64,000 nucleotides of DNA from Thermofontimicrobium_A sp034505795 (GCA_034505795.1 JAPDQM010000004.1:1-64000); one strand, 5' to 3'; counted from the stretch's first letter, positions 53,897 to 62,490 are shown. Made by a program: numbers and translations. Notes: a model not told the origin generated them from the sequence alone.

Positions 53897-54602
53897 TTCA
53901 CCACGGAAAAGCAAAGCCTTTCAGCATCATCATCGTTATCAGCGCGGGCATCAGAAAAAAATCGAAGAGTACCTGGAAATTTTGTGGCACATGCAAGAAC
54001 GACATGGAACTAATCTTAAAAAGTTTCTCGTTGATCTACAAGATGATTGGCAGCCATCGATTGCTGAAGCGCTTAAAAAGGAAGGCTACATCGAAGCAAC
54101 GGATGCAGAATTTCGTTTTACCAGCAAGGGCCAAGCCCAGGCCGTGCAACTCATTCGGTCCCATCGGCTGGCAGAGCGGCTATTGACCGATGTTCTCAAT
54201 ATGAATTTAGATCACGCCGAAACAGGTGCCTGTGAATTCGAGCATATTGTGGTACCCGAAATTATCGATGCCATTTGTACTTTGCTGGGGCATCCCAAGG
54301 CCTGTCCCCATGGCCTGCCCATACCTCCTGGAGCTTGTTGTCGTGACGCCAAAAGCGCAATTAAAACCGCGATCCGGAACATTACGGAATTACAAATTGG
54401 TGAAAAGGCACGCGTGGCTTATATCAATACCCAATCCAATGCCCGAATGCATCAACTGACCCAGCTTGGGATTCGCCCCGGAATCGAAATCTGGATTCAC
54501 CAAAAGTTCCCGGTGTTTGTCATCCGACTCAATCACACTCAGATTGCGCTGGCGGAAGAAGTAGCAAAAGATATTCTCGTATGGGAGCCAGGAGAGAAAT
54601 AA
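53886..54602 (+). CDS. DtxR/MntR-like metal-dependent regulator fused to a FeoA domain
   Basis: Protein of 238 aa whose ATG overlaps the feoB stop by 11 bases. N-terminal winged helix (about 22-85; KKIEEYLEILWHMQERHG), then the DtxR dimerisation and metal-binding domain with CEFEH (116-120), the position of the family E-x-C-x-x-E-H type site, and ACPHGLPIP (139-147). The C-terminal 70 residues (IGEKARVAYINTQSNARMHQ to AKDILVWEP) are a FeoA/SH3-like domain. The fusion probably supplies the FeoA function that is otherwise missing from the operon while sensing Fe(II) or Mn(II). A histidine-rich stretch HHHRYQRGH precedes the DNA-binding domain. There is no separate feoA in the window. Confidence 0.87.
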   Translation: MRFSSPRKSKAFQHHHRYQRGHQKKIEEYLEILWHMQERHGTNLKKFLVDLQDDWQPSIAEALKKEGYIEATDAEFRFTSKGQAQAVQLIRSHRLAERLLTDVLNMNLDHAETGACEFEHIVVPEIIDAICTLLGHPKACPHGLPIPPGACCRDAKSAIKTAIRNITELQIGEKARVAYINTQSNARMHQLTQLGIRPGIEIWIHQKFPVFVIRLNHTQIALAEEVAKDILVWEPGEK

Positions 54603-54712
54603 ACCAATGGTCATAGAAATCAGCGGCTTTTACCTGCAGGGTTGTAAAACCGTTGCCGCCAATAACGCCTTGCCACATCACCGACAACTGCACTCTTGCT
54701 GCGCTCTTTTCT

Positions 54713-54742
54713 AAAAAAAAGGGCAGCTCCATTGAGCTGCCC
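54713..54742 (-). terminator. Intrinsic terminator of the ribosomal operon
   Basis: GGGCAGCTC (54721-54729), loop CATT, GAGCTGCCC (54734-54742), followed on the minus strand by eight U residues (54720-54713). It lies 27 bases beyond the rplQ stop. The convergent iron operon ends 110 bases away; on the plus strand the stem lacks a U-tract. Confidence 0.93.
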
Positions 54743-54768
54743 TATAGCATGTTTTATTTCCTTTGGGT

Positions 54769-55230
54769 CTATTCAACCGCAGTCGATTCAGTTTCGGTCG
54801 CCTTCTTTTCTTCCTTTTCCTTGGTCTCTATGGTCTTTTTTTCTTTTTTCTCTTTCTTCTCTTTCTTTACCCCTTCGAAGCCTACCAATTCTAAATAAGC
54901 TACTTCGGCGCCATCGCCAGATCGACGACCGAGTTTGATAATGCGCGTATAGCCACCATTGCGCGACGCAAACACCGGAGCAATTTCATCAAACAATTCT
55001 TTTATGACCTTTTTATTGCGGACGGTCCTGAGCACCTGACGTCGGGCGCTTAGTGTGCCCTCTTTGGCAAAACTGATCAGTCGCTCGGCAAGTGGCCGTA
55101 GGGCTTTTGCTTTGACCTGGGTAGTTTTGATGCGTTTATGTAAAAATAGCTCGGTTGTCAGATTGGACAACAATGCTTTTCGATGACTGGCGGTGCGACC
55201 CAATTTATTGAATGATTTGCGATGTCTCAT
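54769..55230 (-). CDS. rplQ: 50S ribosomal protein L17 with lysine/glutamate-rich tail
   Basis: Protein of 153 aa, ATG start. The first 118 residues are typical L17 (MRHRKSFNKLGRTASHRKAL; FLHKRIKTTQVKAKALRPLAE; NGGYTRIIKLGRRSGDGA). Residues 119-153 are an added low-complexity tail of repeated KKEKKEKKEKK and then TETESTAVE, not present in E. coli L17 (127 aa). L17 binds 23S rRNA near the exit tunnel. It is the last gene of the alpha operon, 20 bases behind rpoA and just before the terminator. Confidence 0.95.
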   Translation of the reverse strand: MRHRKSFNKLGRTASHRKALLSNLTTELFLHKRIKTTQVKAKALRPLAERLISFAKEGTLSARRQVLRTVRNKKVIKELFDEIAPVFASRNGGYTRIIKLGRRSGDGAEVAYLELVGFEGVKKEKKEKKEKKTIETKEKEEKKATETESTAVE

Positions 55231-55250
55231 AACTGCATTCCTTCACTCGA

Positions 55251-56237
55251 TCAATAATTCTCTGATTTCAGGTATTTGTCTACATCCATTCCAAAATAGA
55301 GCCCCTTTTCTTCTAGAATCTTGGTCAATTCGGACAGCGACTTGCGACCGAAATTTCTAAACTTTAGCATCTCCTGTTCATCGCGCCGCACCAGATCGCC
55401 GATGGTTTTGATATTGGCCGCCATCAGGCAGTTGTGTGAACGCACCGATAGTTCCAACTCATCAACGCTCATCTTGAGCAGCTTCCGAATACGAATCACT
55501 TCTTCATCGATTTCAGGGCTTTCTTCCTGTTCCGGCTCAATATCAAAATTAATAAACAGCAAAATGTGATCTTTGAGGATCTTCCCTGCATAGGTTAAGG
55601 CATCGTCTGGCGTAATACTGCCATCCGTTTCGATTTCCAGAATCAGCCGCTCATAATCGACCTTTTGGCCGACGCGGGTGTTTTCTACCTTAAAACCCAC
55701 ACGAGTCACCGGTGAATAAATGGCATCAATTGGGATCGTACCAATGGGTTGATCGGGCAGTTTATTCTCTTCTGCGGTAACGTATCCCTTGCCCCGACCG
55801 ATTTTAAATTCGGCGCGGAAGTTCGCATCCTCATTAAGAGTTGCAATATGCAAGTCAGGATTCAGAATCTCAAAGTCAGTGGTGCCATTCTGCAGATCGA
55901 TGGCTTTGATTTCCCGGGGGCCAGTTAGCTCCAGCACCACCTTATCCGGCCGCTTATTGATGAGCTTAAAGCGCACCTGTTTCAAATTCAAAATGATCTC
56001 AGCGACATCCTCCACCACACCGGGAATGGTTGAAAATTCATGCAACACGCCCTCAAACCGCACGGAGGTAATCGCCGCACCAGGCAACGATGACAAAAGC
56101 ACCCGGCGCAGGGCATTGCCGATCGTTACCCCAAAACCGCGCTCCAGCGGCTGAACAATAAACTTGCCATACGTGTTGGTATATGTTGCTTCATCTAATT
56201 CGATGCCTTCAGGCATCCGAAAATTTGGCCAATTCAT
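55251..56237 (-). CDS. rpoA: DNA-directed RNA polymerase subunit alpha
   Basis: Protein of 328 aa, ATG behind GAGGAG. The N-terminal domain (about 1-232) has GFGVTIGNALRRVLLSSLPG, the assembly motif that dimerises and binds beta and beta'. A short acidic linker (EPEQEESPEIDEE) leads to the C-terminal DNA-binding domain (about 250-320; RSHNCLMAANIKTIGDLV, FRNFGRKSLSELTKIL), which contacts UP elements and activators. Length equals that of E. coli RpoA (329). It lies between rpsD and rplQ in the canonical order. Confidence 0.97.
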   Translation of the reverse strand: MNWPNFRMPEGIELDEATYTNTYGKFIVQPLERGFGVTIGNALRRVLLSSLPGAAITSVRFEGVLHEFSTIPGVVEDVAEIILNLKQVRFKLINKRPDKVVLELTGPREIKAIDLQNGTTDFEILNPDLHIATLNEDANFRAEFKIGRGKGYVTAEENKLPDQPIGTIPIDAIYSPVTRVGFKVENTRVGQKVDYERLILEIETDGSITPDDALTYAGKILKDHILLFINFDIEPEQEESPEIDEEVIRIRKLLKMSVDELELSVRSHNCLMAANIKTIGDLVRRDEQEMLKFRNFGRKSLSELTKILEEKGLYFGMDVDKYLKSENY

Positions 56238-56320
56238 TAATGTTACTCCTCATTGATTGAGGTTATCTATTTTTAGGCCCCACGCGCCCGTACGGGCTGG
56301 TGGGTCATCATCACGCTAAA

Positions 56321-56950
56321 TTACTTTGAATAAAGCTCGACAATCAAGGATTCATTGATTGGATCTGGAATATCGACTCGATTGGGCACGCTCAAAAAGG
56401 TCCCGGTCAAATTGGCCTTATCCAGACTCAGCCAGGAATATTGACGATCATCCTTGATTTTTCGGAGTGACGAATGGATCACCGCCAGCTTTTTGCTTTT
56501 GTCCTGCACTTTAACTACATCGCCAGCTCGCAGCGAATACGAAGGGATATCGACAATTTTATCATTTACCATAAAGTGCCGATGTCGGACCAACTGCCGT
56601 GCAGTCTTCCGCGAAGGCGCAAAGCCCAGGCGGTAGATCACATTGTCCAGGCGCCTTTCCAGCAGTTGCAGCAATACCTCGCCGGTGACGCCTTTCATTC
56701 GCTCGGCCTTCTCAAAATAATTGCTAAATTGCTGTTCCAGAATGCCGTAGATGCGACGCACTTTCTGCTTCTCACGTAACTGCACGCCATATTCCGATTG
56801 CTTAAAACGACGTGTTCGACCGTGCTGCCCTGGAGCATAGCCCTTGCGTTCAAAGGGGCATTTATTCGTGTTGCACTTGATCCCCTTCAAAAATAGTTTC
56901 TGACCTTCCCGCCGACACTGTTTGCAAGCTGGTCCACTATATCTTGCCAT
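56321..56950 (-). CDS. rpsD: 30S ribosomal protein S4, zinc-ribbon type
   Basis: Protein of 209 aa, ATG start. N-terminus MARYSGPACKQCRREGQKLF with CKQC and a second pair in GIKCNTNKCPFE, the four-cysteine zinc-binding form of S4. The S4 RNA-binding domain (about 98-160; RRLDNVIYRLGFAPSRKTAR) follows. S4 initiates 30S assembly on 16S rRNA and in many bacteria represses its own operon by binding a leader. It stands between rpsK and rpoA. Confidence 0.97.
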   Translation of the reverse strand: MARYSGPACKQCRREGQKLFLKGIKCNTNKCPFERKGYAPGQHGRTRRFKQSEYGVQLREKQKVRRIYGILEQQFSNYFEKAERMKGVTGEVLLQLLERRLDNVIYRLGFAPSRKTARQLVRHRHFMVNDKIVDIPSYSLRAGDVVKVQDKSKKLAVIHSSLRKIKDDRQYSWLSLDKANLTGTFLSVPNRVDIPDPINESLIVELYSK

Positions 56951-56996
56951 CTATATTAAACCTCCACTGGTTGTTAATGAAAAATGAATTGATCAT

Positions 56997-57386
56997 TTAA
57001 ACACGCCGTCGCTTGGGCGGACGACAGCCATTATGTGGGATCGGTGTCACATCTTTGATCGCTGTGATGGCCAATCCTGCGGCCTGAATCGATCGCACTG
57101 CAGGTTCTCGACCCGAACCAGGACCTTTTACCAGCACTTCTACCCGGCGCAAACCCAATTCCATCGCCTCTTTCACTGCAGCTTCAGCAGCCAATTGCGC
57201 TGCAAAGGGGGTGCTTTTTCGCGAACCCTTGAATCCTACGCGGCCCGCCGATGCCCAAGAGATCACATTGCCGTAATTGTCGGTCAATGTTATGATGGTG
57301 TTATTAAAGGTCGCTTTAATATGAGCGACGCCTGTCGCTTCAACTTTTTCTCGTTTTTTCGTCCGTTTCGCTTTTGGAGCTGCCAA
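56997..57386 (-). CDS. rpsK: 30S ribosomal protein S11, TTG start
   Basis: Protein of 129 aa. The start is TTG at 57386, with GGTGGAGG 6 bases upstream; no ATG is available before the conserved core. The protein begins MAAPKAKRTKKREKVEATG and continues AHIKATFNNTIITLTDNYGN, ending NGCRPPKRRRV as in other S11 proteins. It forms part of the platform of the 30S subunit. A 271-base gap separates it from rpsM upstream. Confidence 0.96.
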   Translation of the reverse strand: MAAPKAKRTKKREKVEATGVAHIKATFNNTIITLTDNYGNVISWASAGRVGFKGSRKSTPFAAQLAAEAAVKEAMELGLRRVEVLVKGPGSGREPAVRSIQAAGLAITAIKDVTPIPHNGCRPPKRRRV

Positions 57387-57657
57387 GTTAAACCTCCACC
57401 ATATTTTTTAATATGAAACCCATAATTCTCTAAAAACTTTTTAAGCTGCTAATGGCGCTGATCCATTTATCAGACTGAACGCATCATTTTCAATTGCAGC
57501 GCTGCCTGTGCTCCGTTATTTTATCTTTGGTTATTTGACGAGCGAAGTTTTGTTCATTCCTGGTCATATCATCGCTCGTTGCAGCGCTTGGCAACCGCAT
57601 TGGTCAATTACAATCGGCCTTGCCAATTCACCAGCCACAATTCCAACCATGCGCCAA

Positions 57658-58038
57658 TTATTTAGTAGCCTTTGCTTTCTTGCCGACGCCAACGGTTCTG
57701 CGTCGCCCCGATCGGGTGCGAGCATTGGTATGAGTCCGTTGCCCCCGCACTGGCAGGCCGCGGCGATGCCTGATGCCACGATAACATCCAATGTCCATCA
57801 GTCGCTTGATGTTCATGGAGATTTCTGTCCGCAATCCACCTTCAACCTTGTAGTCGCCCAGAACGGTTCGAATCCGTCCAATCTCATCGTTCGTCAAATC
57901 TTTCACGCGGCGATCAGGATTCACCTGCGCCTTGCTCAATACTTCCTTGGATAAGGTCGGGCCAATACCAAAGATATATGTCAATGCGACTTCTACCCGC
58001 TTTTCTTTGGGAAGATCTACTCCTGCAATACGAGCCAA
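57658..58038 (-). CDS. rpsM: 30S ribosomal protein S13, TTG start
   Basis: Protein of 126 aa with TTG start at 58038 behind CAGGAGG; conservation begins with the second residue (ARIAGVDLPKEKRVEVALTY), so the TTG is the real start. The body contains GCYRGIRHRRGLPVRGQRT and the basic tail GRRRTVGVGKKAKATK. S13 contacts the 50S subunit and tRNA at the head of the 30S subunit. It lies 30 bases behind rpmJ. Confidence 0.96.
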   Translation of the reverse strand: MARIAGVDLPKEKRVEVALTYIFGIGPTLSKEVLSKAQVNPDRRVKDLTNDEIGRIRTVLGDYKVEGGLRTEISMNIKRLMDIGCYRGIRHRRGLPVRGQRTHTNARTRSGRRRTVGVGKKAKATK

Positions 58039-58068
58039 AATTTCCTCCTGCTGCTAACTTTTACCCAA

Positions 58069-58182
58069 TTAACCCTGACGTTGTTTATGCCGAGGATTTT
58101 TGCAAATCACCCGGACTCTACCTTTGCGCTTGATGATTTTACAGCTCTCGCACATTTTTTTTACTGATGATCGTACTTTCAT
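58069..58182 (-). CDS. rpmJ: 50S ribosomal protein L36
   Basis: Small protein of 37 aa: MKVRSSVKKMCESCKIIKRK, then GRVRVICKNPRHKQRQG and TAA. The zinc-ribbon ligands C11, C14, C27 and H32 of the standard L36 form are present. It lies between infA and rpsM, its canonical place. Confidence 0.96.
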   Translation of the reverse strand: MKVRSSVKKMCESCKIIKRKGRVRVICKNPRHKQRQG

Positions 58183-58247
58183 AGCTGCTCCATTTTCTGT
58201 TGCAGAATGGTCTGCGATATTCATAAAAATTCTTAATTCGATCTGTC

Positions 58248-58466
58248 TTATTTGTAACGATAGGTAATGCGGCCTCGCGATAGGTCGTACGGCGAAAGCT
58301 CTACCGTTACTTTATCGCCTGGTAGAATTTTTATAAAATGCATACGCATTTTTCCTGATATATGGGCCAACACAACATGGCCACTTTCTAATTCCACCTT
58401 AAAGGATGCATTGGGAAGAGTCTCAATAATGGTTCCGTCGACTTTTATTGGTTCTTCTTTCGGCAT
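58248..58466 (-). CDS. infA: Translation initiation factor IF-1
   Basis: Protein of 72 aa, ATG start behind GGGAGAG. It is a single S1/OB-fold domain (VDGTIIETLPNASFKVELES, ISGKMRMHFIKILPGDKVTV, SPYDLSRGRITYRYK). IF-1 occupies the A site during initiation. The length equals that of E. coli IF-1. It lies 17 bases behind map. Confidence 0.97.
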   Translation of the reverse strand: MPKEEPIKVDGTIIETLPNASFKVELESGHVVLAHISGKMRMHFIKILPGDKVTVELSPYDLSRGRITYRYK

Positions 58467-58483
58467 AAATTAACTCTCCCGGT

Positions 58484-59236
58484 TCATAATCCCAATGTTA
58501 AAATCTCTGCGCCGTTCTCGGTAATGGCAATGGTGTGCTCAAAATGAGCCGATGGCAAACCGTCAGCAGTACGTACGGTCCATTTGTCGCTTTCATCAAA
58601 AAAGACCTCATATCCCCCCATGTTGACCATCGGTTCAATCGCCAGCACCATACCAACTTTCAAACGAGGACCCTGATTCGGCGGTCCATAATTTGGGATT
58701 TGGGGATCTTCGTGGAGCTTCCTGCCAACCCCATGCCCTACCAGATCACGCACCACTGAAAAGCCCGCCTGTTCCACATGGGTTTGAATCGTATGTGAAA
58801 TATCCGACAACCGATTTCCTACTCGCGCCACGGCAATGCCTTTATAAAGCGCTTCTTGGGTAATTTTTAACAACCGCCTGGTCTGCTCGGGGATGCTCCC
58901 AATAACATACGTTTTAGCGCCATCACCGAAATAGCTTTCATACTCCACACCAATGTCCAGGCTCACGATCTGCCCTGGCTTGAGTCGCCGCTTATCCGGG
59001 ATGCCGTGAACGACTTCGTCATCTATTGAAATGCATACACTGGCCGGGAAACCACGATAGCCCTTAAAGGCAGGCCGTGCCCCTCTGGCTCGAATAAACT
59101 TATCAACCTCGCGATCAATTTCCGCCGTTGCCACCCCCGGCTCCATCATCTTTTCCGCCAGTCGAAATGTTTCAACCACAAGCTGGCAGCTCTTGCGTAT
59201 CTGCTCGATTTCACGGGGGCTCTTGATAACTATCAT
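58484..59236 (-). CDS. map: Type I methionine aminopeptidase
   Basis: Protein of 250 aa, ATG overlapping the adk stop codon by four bases, so the two are translationally coupled. Metal ligands of the pita-bread fold are visible: D94 (SLDIGVEY), D105 (GDGAKTY), H168 (VGHGVGRKLHEDP), E201 (AIEPMV) and E233 (HFEHTI), with substrate His77 in VHGIP. It removes the N-terminal methionine from nascent proteins. There is no N-terminal SH3 extension, so it belongs to type Ia. Confidence 0.97.
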   Translation of the reverse strand: MIVIKSPREIEQIRKSCQLVVETFRLAEKMMEPGVATAEIDREVDKFIRARGARPAFKGYRGFPASVCISIDDEVVHGIPDKRRLKPGQIVSLDIGVEYESYFGDGAKTYVIGSIPEQTRRLLKITQEALYKGIAVARVGNRLSDISHTIQTHVEQAGFSVVRDLVGHGVGRKLHEDPQIPNYGPPNQGPRLKVGMVLAIEPMVNMGGYEVFFDESDKWTVRTADGLPSAHFEHTIAITENGAEILTLGL

Positions 59237-59883
59237 CTATTTTCTTCTATAATAGCCCTTAGCTTTGCCTGGATCTGTTCGACAGTTCCTTCAGCGTCAA
59301 CGACAAGCAACTTTGCCTGCTGTTGGAAATAATTTTTTAGCGGCTTGGTTTTTTCTTCATAAACCTTGAGCCGATTTCGGACCGTATCCGGAGCGTCATC
59401 GGATCGCTGAATAACCGTGCCGCCGCATTTTGCACAACGATGATCTGCTGGTGGCGGATTTGTCAACAAATTATAATCCTGCCCGCACTGGCTGCAAACC
59501 CGCCGATTTGTTAGCCGCGCTACGATCTTTTCCGTCTCTAATTCTAAATCCAATACCCAATCAATCGCTTTGGCCTGTTGCTGCAATTCTGCATCCAATG
59601 CCGCCGCTTGCTCGATGGTTCGTGGAAAACCATCCAAAATAAAGCCACCTTCACAATCGGCTTGCTGCAGTCGCTCTTTGATCAATCGGATCATTAAATT
59701 GTCTGGGACCAATTCGCCGCGATCCATGTAGGATTGCGCTTGAATGCCTAGTTCGCTACGCTGCGCCACTGCCGACCGCAAAATATCTCCGGTTGAAATA
59801 TTGGGGATACCGTATCGCGCACTGAGCAATTTGCCCTGCGTTCCTTTACCGGTTCCCGGTGCGCCCAACATGATCAATCGCAT
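59233..59883 (-). CDS. adk: Adenylate kinase with zinc-type lid
   Basis: Protein of 216 aa; ATG 59883 is chosen over a TTG two codons upstream because AAGGGA lies 6 bases before it. P-loop GAPGTGKGT (7-15), AMP site FILDGFPRT, lid domain with CSQC and CAKC, the four-cysteine zinc-binding lid of long-type enzymes. It interconverts ATP + AMP and 2 ADP. It lies between secY and map, as in many spc operons. Confidence 0.96.
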   Translation of the reverse strand: MRLIMLGAPGTGKGTQGKLLSARYGIPNISTGDILRSAVAQRSELGIQAQSYMDRGELVPDNLMIRLIKERLQQADCEGGFILDGFPRTIEQAAALDAELQQQAKAIDWVLDLELETEKIVARLTNRRVCSQCGQDYNLLTNPPPADHRCAKCGGTVIQRSDDAPDTVRNRLKVYEEKTKPLKNYFQQQAKLLVVDAEGTVEQIQAKLRAIIEENR

Positions 59884-59919
59884 AGCCAATCCCTTGTCGC
59901 CGACATCAAATTAGCAGTC

Positions 59920-61251
59920 CTAATAACGACGACGGCCACGGATTTTGCCGCCTTTGATAAAACCATCATAATGGCGCATGAGCAATTGCGATTCCATTTG
60001 CTGCAGCGTATCCAGCGCAACACCCACGATGATCAGCAGTGAGGTCCCGCCAAAGAACGATGCAAAGGTAAACGACACATTACTGAATTTGGTAATAAAA
60101 TATGGGAAAATAGCCACAATGGCCAAAAAGATCGAGCCCGGTAATGTAATTCGGGTTAAAATATTGTCGATAAATTCGGCCGTCTTTTTTCCTGGTCGGA
60201 CGCCTGGAATAAAGCCACCGTATTTTTTCATATTGTCAGCCACATCGATGGGGTTGAAAGCAATCGCCGTGTAAAAATAAGTAAAAAAGACGATCATCGC
60301 GCCATAGATGATCCAATAAACGACCGATGTATGCTCAAAATAGCTGACCATGGTGTTCACAAAATCGCTGCCCGGGAAAAATGTCTTGATCGTACTGGGA
60401 ATAAACAGGATCGATTGGGCAAAAATAATTGGCATCACGCCCGCCGTATTCACCCGCAGCGGTATATGCGTGCTTTGTCCGCCGTATACTTTGCGTCCGA
60501 TCACTCGCTTCGCATATTGCACCGGGATTTTCCGCATCGCCTGGGTCAATGCCACCACCCCAGCTACGGTCGCAATCATGATGGCAAACAACAGCACTTC
60601 TGCCAGCAAGCCTCGATTGCCGCCGATCACCTGGTCAATCTCGGTGGCGATGGCATTGGGAAACCGTGCAACAATTCCCGTAAAAATGATCAGCGAAATA
60701 CCGTTGCCAATTCCCCGCTCCGTGATTTGCTCGCCCAGCCACATGATCAGCACACAACCGCTGGCCATAGTCAGCGTGGTCATGATCCGGAACAGAAAAC
60801 CCGGATTTGGCACAATCGCCTGACTGCCGAGTGGGGTGATGCTTTCGAGAAAAACCGCTAAACCGTAGGCTTGCAACGAGCTAATCAAAACCGTGCCATA
60901 ACGCGTGTATTGAGTAATTTTCTTCCGACCTTCCTCGCCCTCTTTTTGCAGCTTCTGAAAATAGGGAACGACTGCACCCAACAACTGCAAAATAATTGAG
61001 GCAGAGATATAGGGCATGATACCCAACGCGAAGACCGTCGCCTGCAACAGTGCTCCACCTGCAAACATGTCATAGAGACTAAAAATGCCGCCGCCCCCCA
61101 TGCGTTGAAAATACTCAAACAGCGCTTTCCCATTAATTCCAGGCACAGGAATGTGGCCGCCAATCCGATCGACAATCAGTAACGCCAGCGTAAAGAAAAT
61201 CCGCTTCTTGAGATCAGGAATACGAAAAACATTCTGAAACGATTTGATCAT
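59920..61251 (-). CDS. secY: Preprotein translocase subunit SecY
   Basis: Protein of 443 aa with ten predicted membrane segments. The ATG overlaps the rplO stop by four bases. Typical motifs: RIGGHIPVPGINGKAL in the first loop, the plug region before AGGALLQATVFALGIMPYIS, and the cytosolic loops GRKVYGGQSTHIPLRVNTAG and IRGRRRY. It forms the channel for Sec export, which every signal-peptide protein in this window needs. Confidence 0.97.
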   Translation of the reverse strand: MIKSFQNVFRIPDLKKRIFFTLALLIVDRIGGHIPVPGINGKALFEYFQRMGGGGIFSLYDMFAGGALLQATVFALGIMPYISASIILQLLGAVVPYFQKLQKEGEEGRKKITQYTRYGTVLISSLQAYGLAVFLESITPLGSQAIVPNPGFLFRIMTTLTMASGCVLIMWLGEQITERGIGNGISLIIFTGIVARFPNAIATEIDQVIGGNRGLLAEVLLFAIMIATVAGVVALTQAMRKIPVQYAKRVIGRKVYGGQSTHIPLRVNTAGVMPIIFAQSILFIPSTIKTFFPGSDFVNTMVSYFEHTSVVYWIIYGAMIVFFTYFYTAIAFNPIDVADNMKKYGGFIPGVRPGKKTAEFIDNILTRITLPGSIFLAIVAIFPYFITKFSNVSFTFASFFGGTSLLIIVGVALDTLQQMESQLLMRHYDGFIKGGKIRGRRRY

Positions 61252-61688
61252 AGAATCTCGACCCTCCCCTGTGCCGCCACAATCTTATCTCTGGCTGAGG
61301 CCGAGAAGGCATGGGCGTGGATCTCCAACTGTCGTTTGATGTCCCCATTCCCAAGAATTTTCACCTTCTGATGTTTTTTGCGGATCAGTCCTCGCTCAAA
61401 TAGCACCTGGGGATTAATCGTAGTAAGATCGTCCAGCCGGTCCAGATCGCTCAGATTGACCACCTGATACTCCTCACGCGAGCGATTATGAAAACCGCGT
61501 TTCGGCAGCCGACGCTGCAGGGGCGTTTGGCCACCTTCAAAGCCTCGTTTATGCTTAAAGCCTGATCGTGACCCGGCGCCTTTCTCACCACGGCAACTGG
61601 TGCCACCGTGACCAGATCCCTGGCCGCGGCCCACTCGTTTGCGCTTCTTGCGTGAATACGGTGCGTATGTCAAAGTTCCCAAATTCAT
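61248..61688 (-). CDS. rplO: 50S ribosomal protein L15
   Basis: Protein of 146 aa, ATG start. Typical glycine/arginine-rich N-terminus (RKKRKRVGRGQGSGHGGTSC, FEGGQTPLQRRLPKRGFHN), which threads into 23S rRNA, and a globular C-terminus (VKILGNGDIKRQLEIHAHAF). It lies 16 bases behind rpmD and overlaps secY. Confidence 0.97.
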   Translation of the reverse strand: MNLGTLTYAPYSRKKRKRVGRGQGSGHGGTSCRGEKGAGSRSGFKHKRGFEGGQTPLQRRLPKRGFHNRSREEYQVVNLSDLDRLDDLTTINPQVLFERGLIRKKHQKVKILGNGDIKRQLEIHAHAFSASARDKIVAAQGRVEIL

Positions 61689-61704
61689 GACGTCCTCATT
61701 GCAG

Positions 61705-61902
61705 TTATTCAGTCTCTTCTACTTCAACTAAGTGACTCACCTTGTTTATCATGCCCCGAATCTGCGGCGTGTCATTGTGCTCTACCGTCTGATGCAGCCG
61801 ATGAATCCCCAAAGCCCGAATCGTCAGCTTCTGTTTTTTCAAGTGACCGATTGGACTACGTTTCAGGGTGATTCGGACCTTTTTGTTCTTCTTTTCAGCC
61901 AT
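61705..61902 (-). CDS. rpmD: 50S ribosomal protein L30
   Basis: Protein of 65 aa from ATG 61902; an in-frame ATG nine bases upstream (61911) is possible. KVRITLKRSPIGHLKKQKLT and LGIHRLHQTVEHNDTPQIRG are diagnostic, and the usual L30 length is about 60. It lies between rpsE and rplO, overlapping neither. Confidence 0.94.
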   Translation of the reverse strand: MAEKKNKKVRITLKRSPIGHLKKQKLTIRALGIHRLHQTVEHNDTPQIRGMINKVSHLVEVEETE

Positions 61903-61941
61903 AGCAATCATCTACCCAAGCTTTGCAGTTCATCACCGCCA

Positions 61942-62463
61942 TCAGGATAGCGGCGAAGTAAACACTTCTTTATAAGTCAAACCTTTTTTTCGGGCAATAA
62001 CACTGACATCCAGCAAACTTTCCAATGCCCGCATCGTTGCCTTTACAACATTCTGGGCATTGGACGAGCCCATGGATTTTGTCAACACATTTTGGACCCC
62101 AACGGCTTCCAGCACCGCTCGCACCGGGCCACCCGCAATTAATCCCGTACCTGGCGAGGCTGGCTTTAAGAACACCCTCGCCGCTCCAAATTTCGCGGTG
62201 ATCTCGTGGGGAATCGTTCCATTGATAATGGGAATTCGCACCAGATTCTTTTTGGCCGCTTCCGTGCCCTTATTAATCGCATCGGTCACTTCATTGGCCT
62301 TGCCCAGGCCAATGCCCACATGACCATTCCGATCGCCGACCACCACGATGGCATTAAAACCAAAGCGACGCCCACCTTTTACTACTTTCGCCACACGATT
62401 GATTTGCACCACTCGTTCTTTTAAATCCAACTCACTGGGACTTATGCGCTCAATTTTTTTCAC
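61942..62463 (-). CDS. rpsE: 30S ribosomal protein S5
   Basis: Protein of 173 aa from GTG 62463, which has GGAGAAA 5-9 bases upstream; another GTG five codons earlier (62478) lacks a ribosome binding site. Motifs RVVQINRVAKVVKGGRRFGF, VGIGLGKANEVTDAINKG and TGLIAGGPVRAVLEAVGVQN are those of S5, with the double-stranded RNA-binding-like N-domain and the ribosomal S5 fold C-domain. It supports translational accuracy. Confidence 0.95.
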   Translation of the reverse strand: MKKIERISPSELDLKERVVQINRVAKVVKGGRRFGFNAIVVVGDRNGHVGIGLGKANEVTDAINKGTEAAKKNLVRIPIINGTIPHEITAKFGAARVFLKPASPGTGLIAGGPVRAVLEAVGVQNVLTKSMGSSNAQNVVKATMRALESLLDVSVIARKKGLTYKEVFTSPLS

Positions 62464-62490
62464 GAATATTTTCTCCACTTTGGTTGACTG

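Noticed and set aside
53886..54602. Calling the third iron-operon gene a plain FeoA
   Set aside because: The protein is 238 aa with a winged helix and DtxR metal site; FeoA is only its C-terminal third.
57564..57791. A 75-codon minus frame overlapping the rpsM end
   Set aside because: Most of it is an alternative frame of rpsM and its extension into the gap has no supporting signal.
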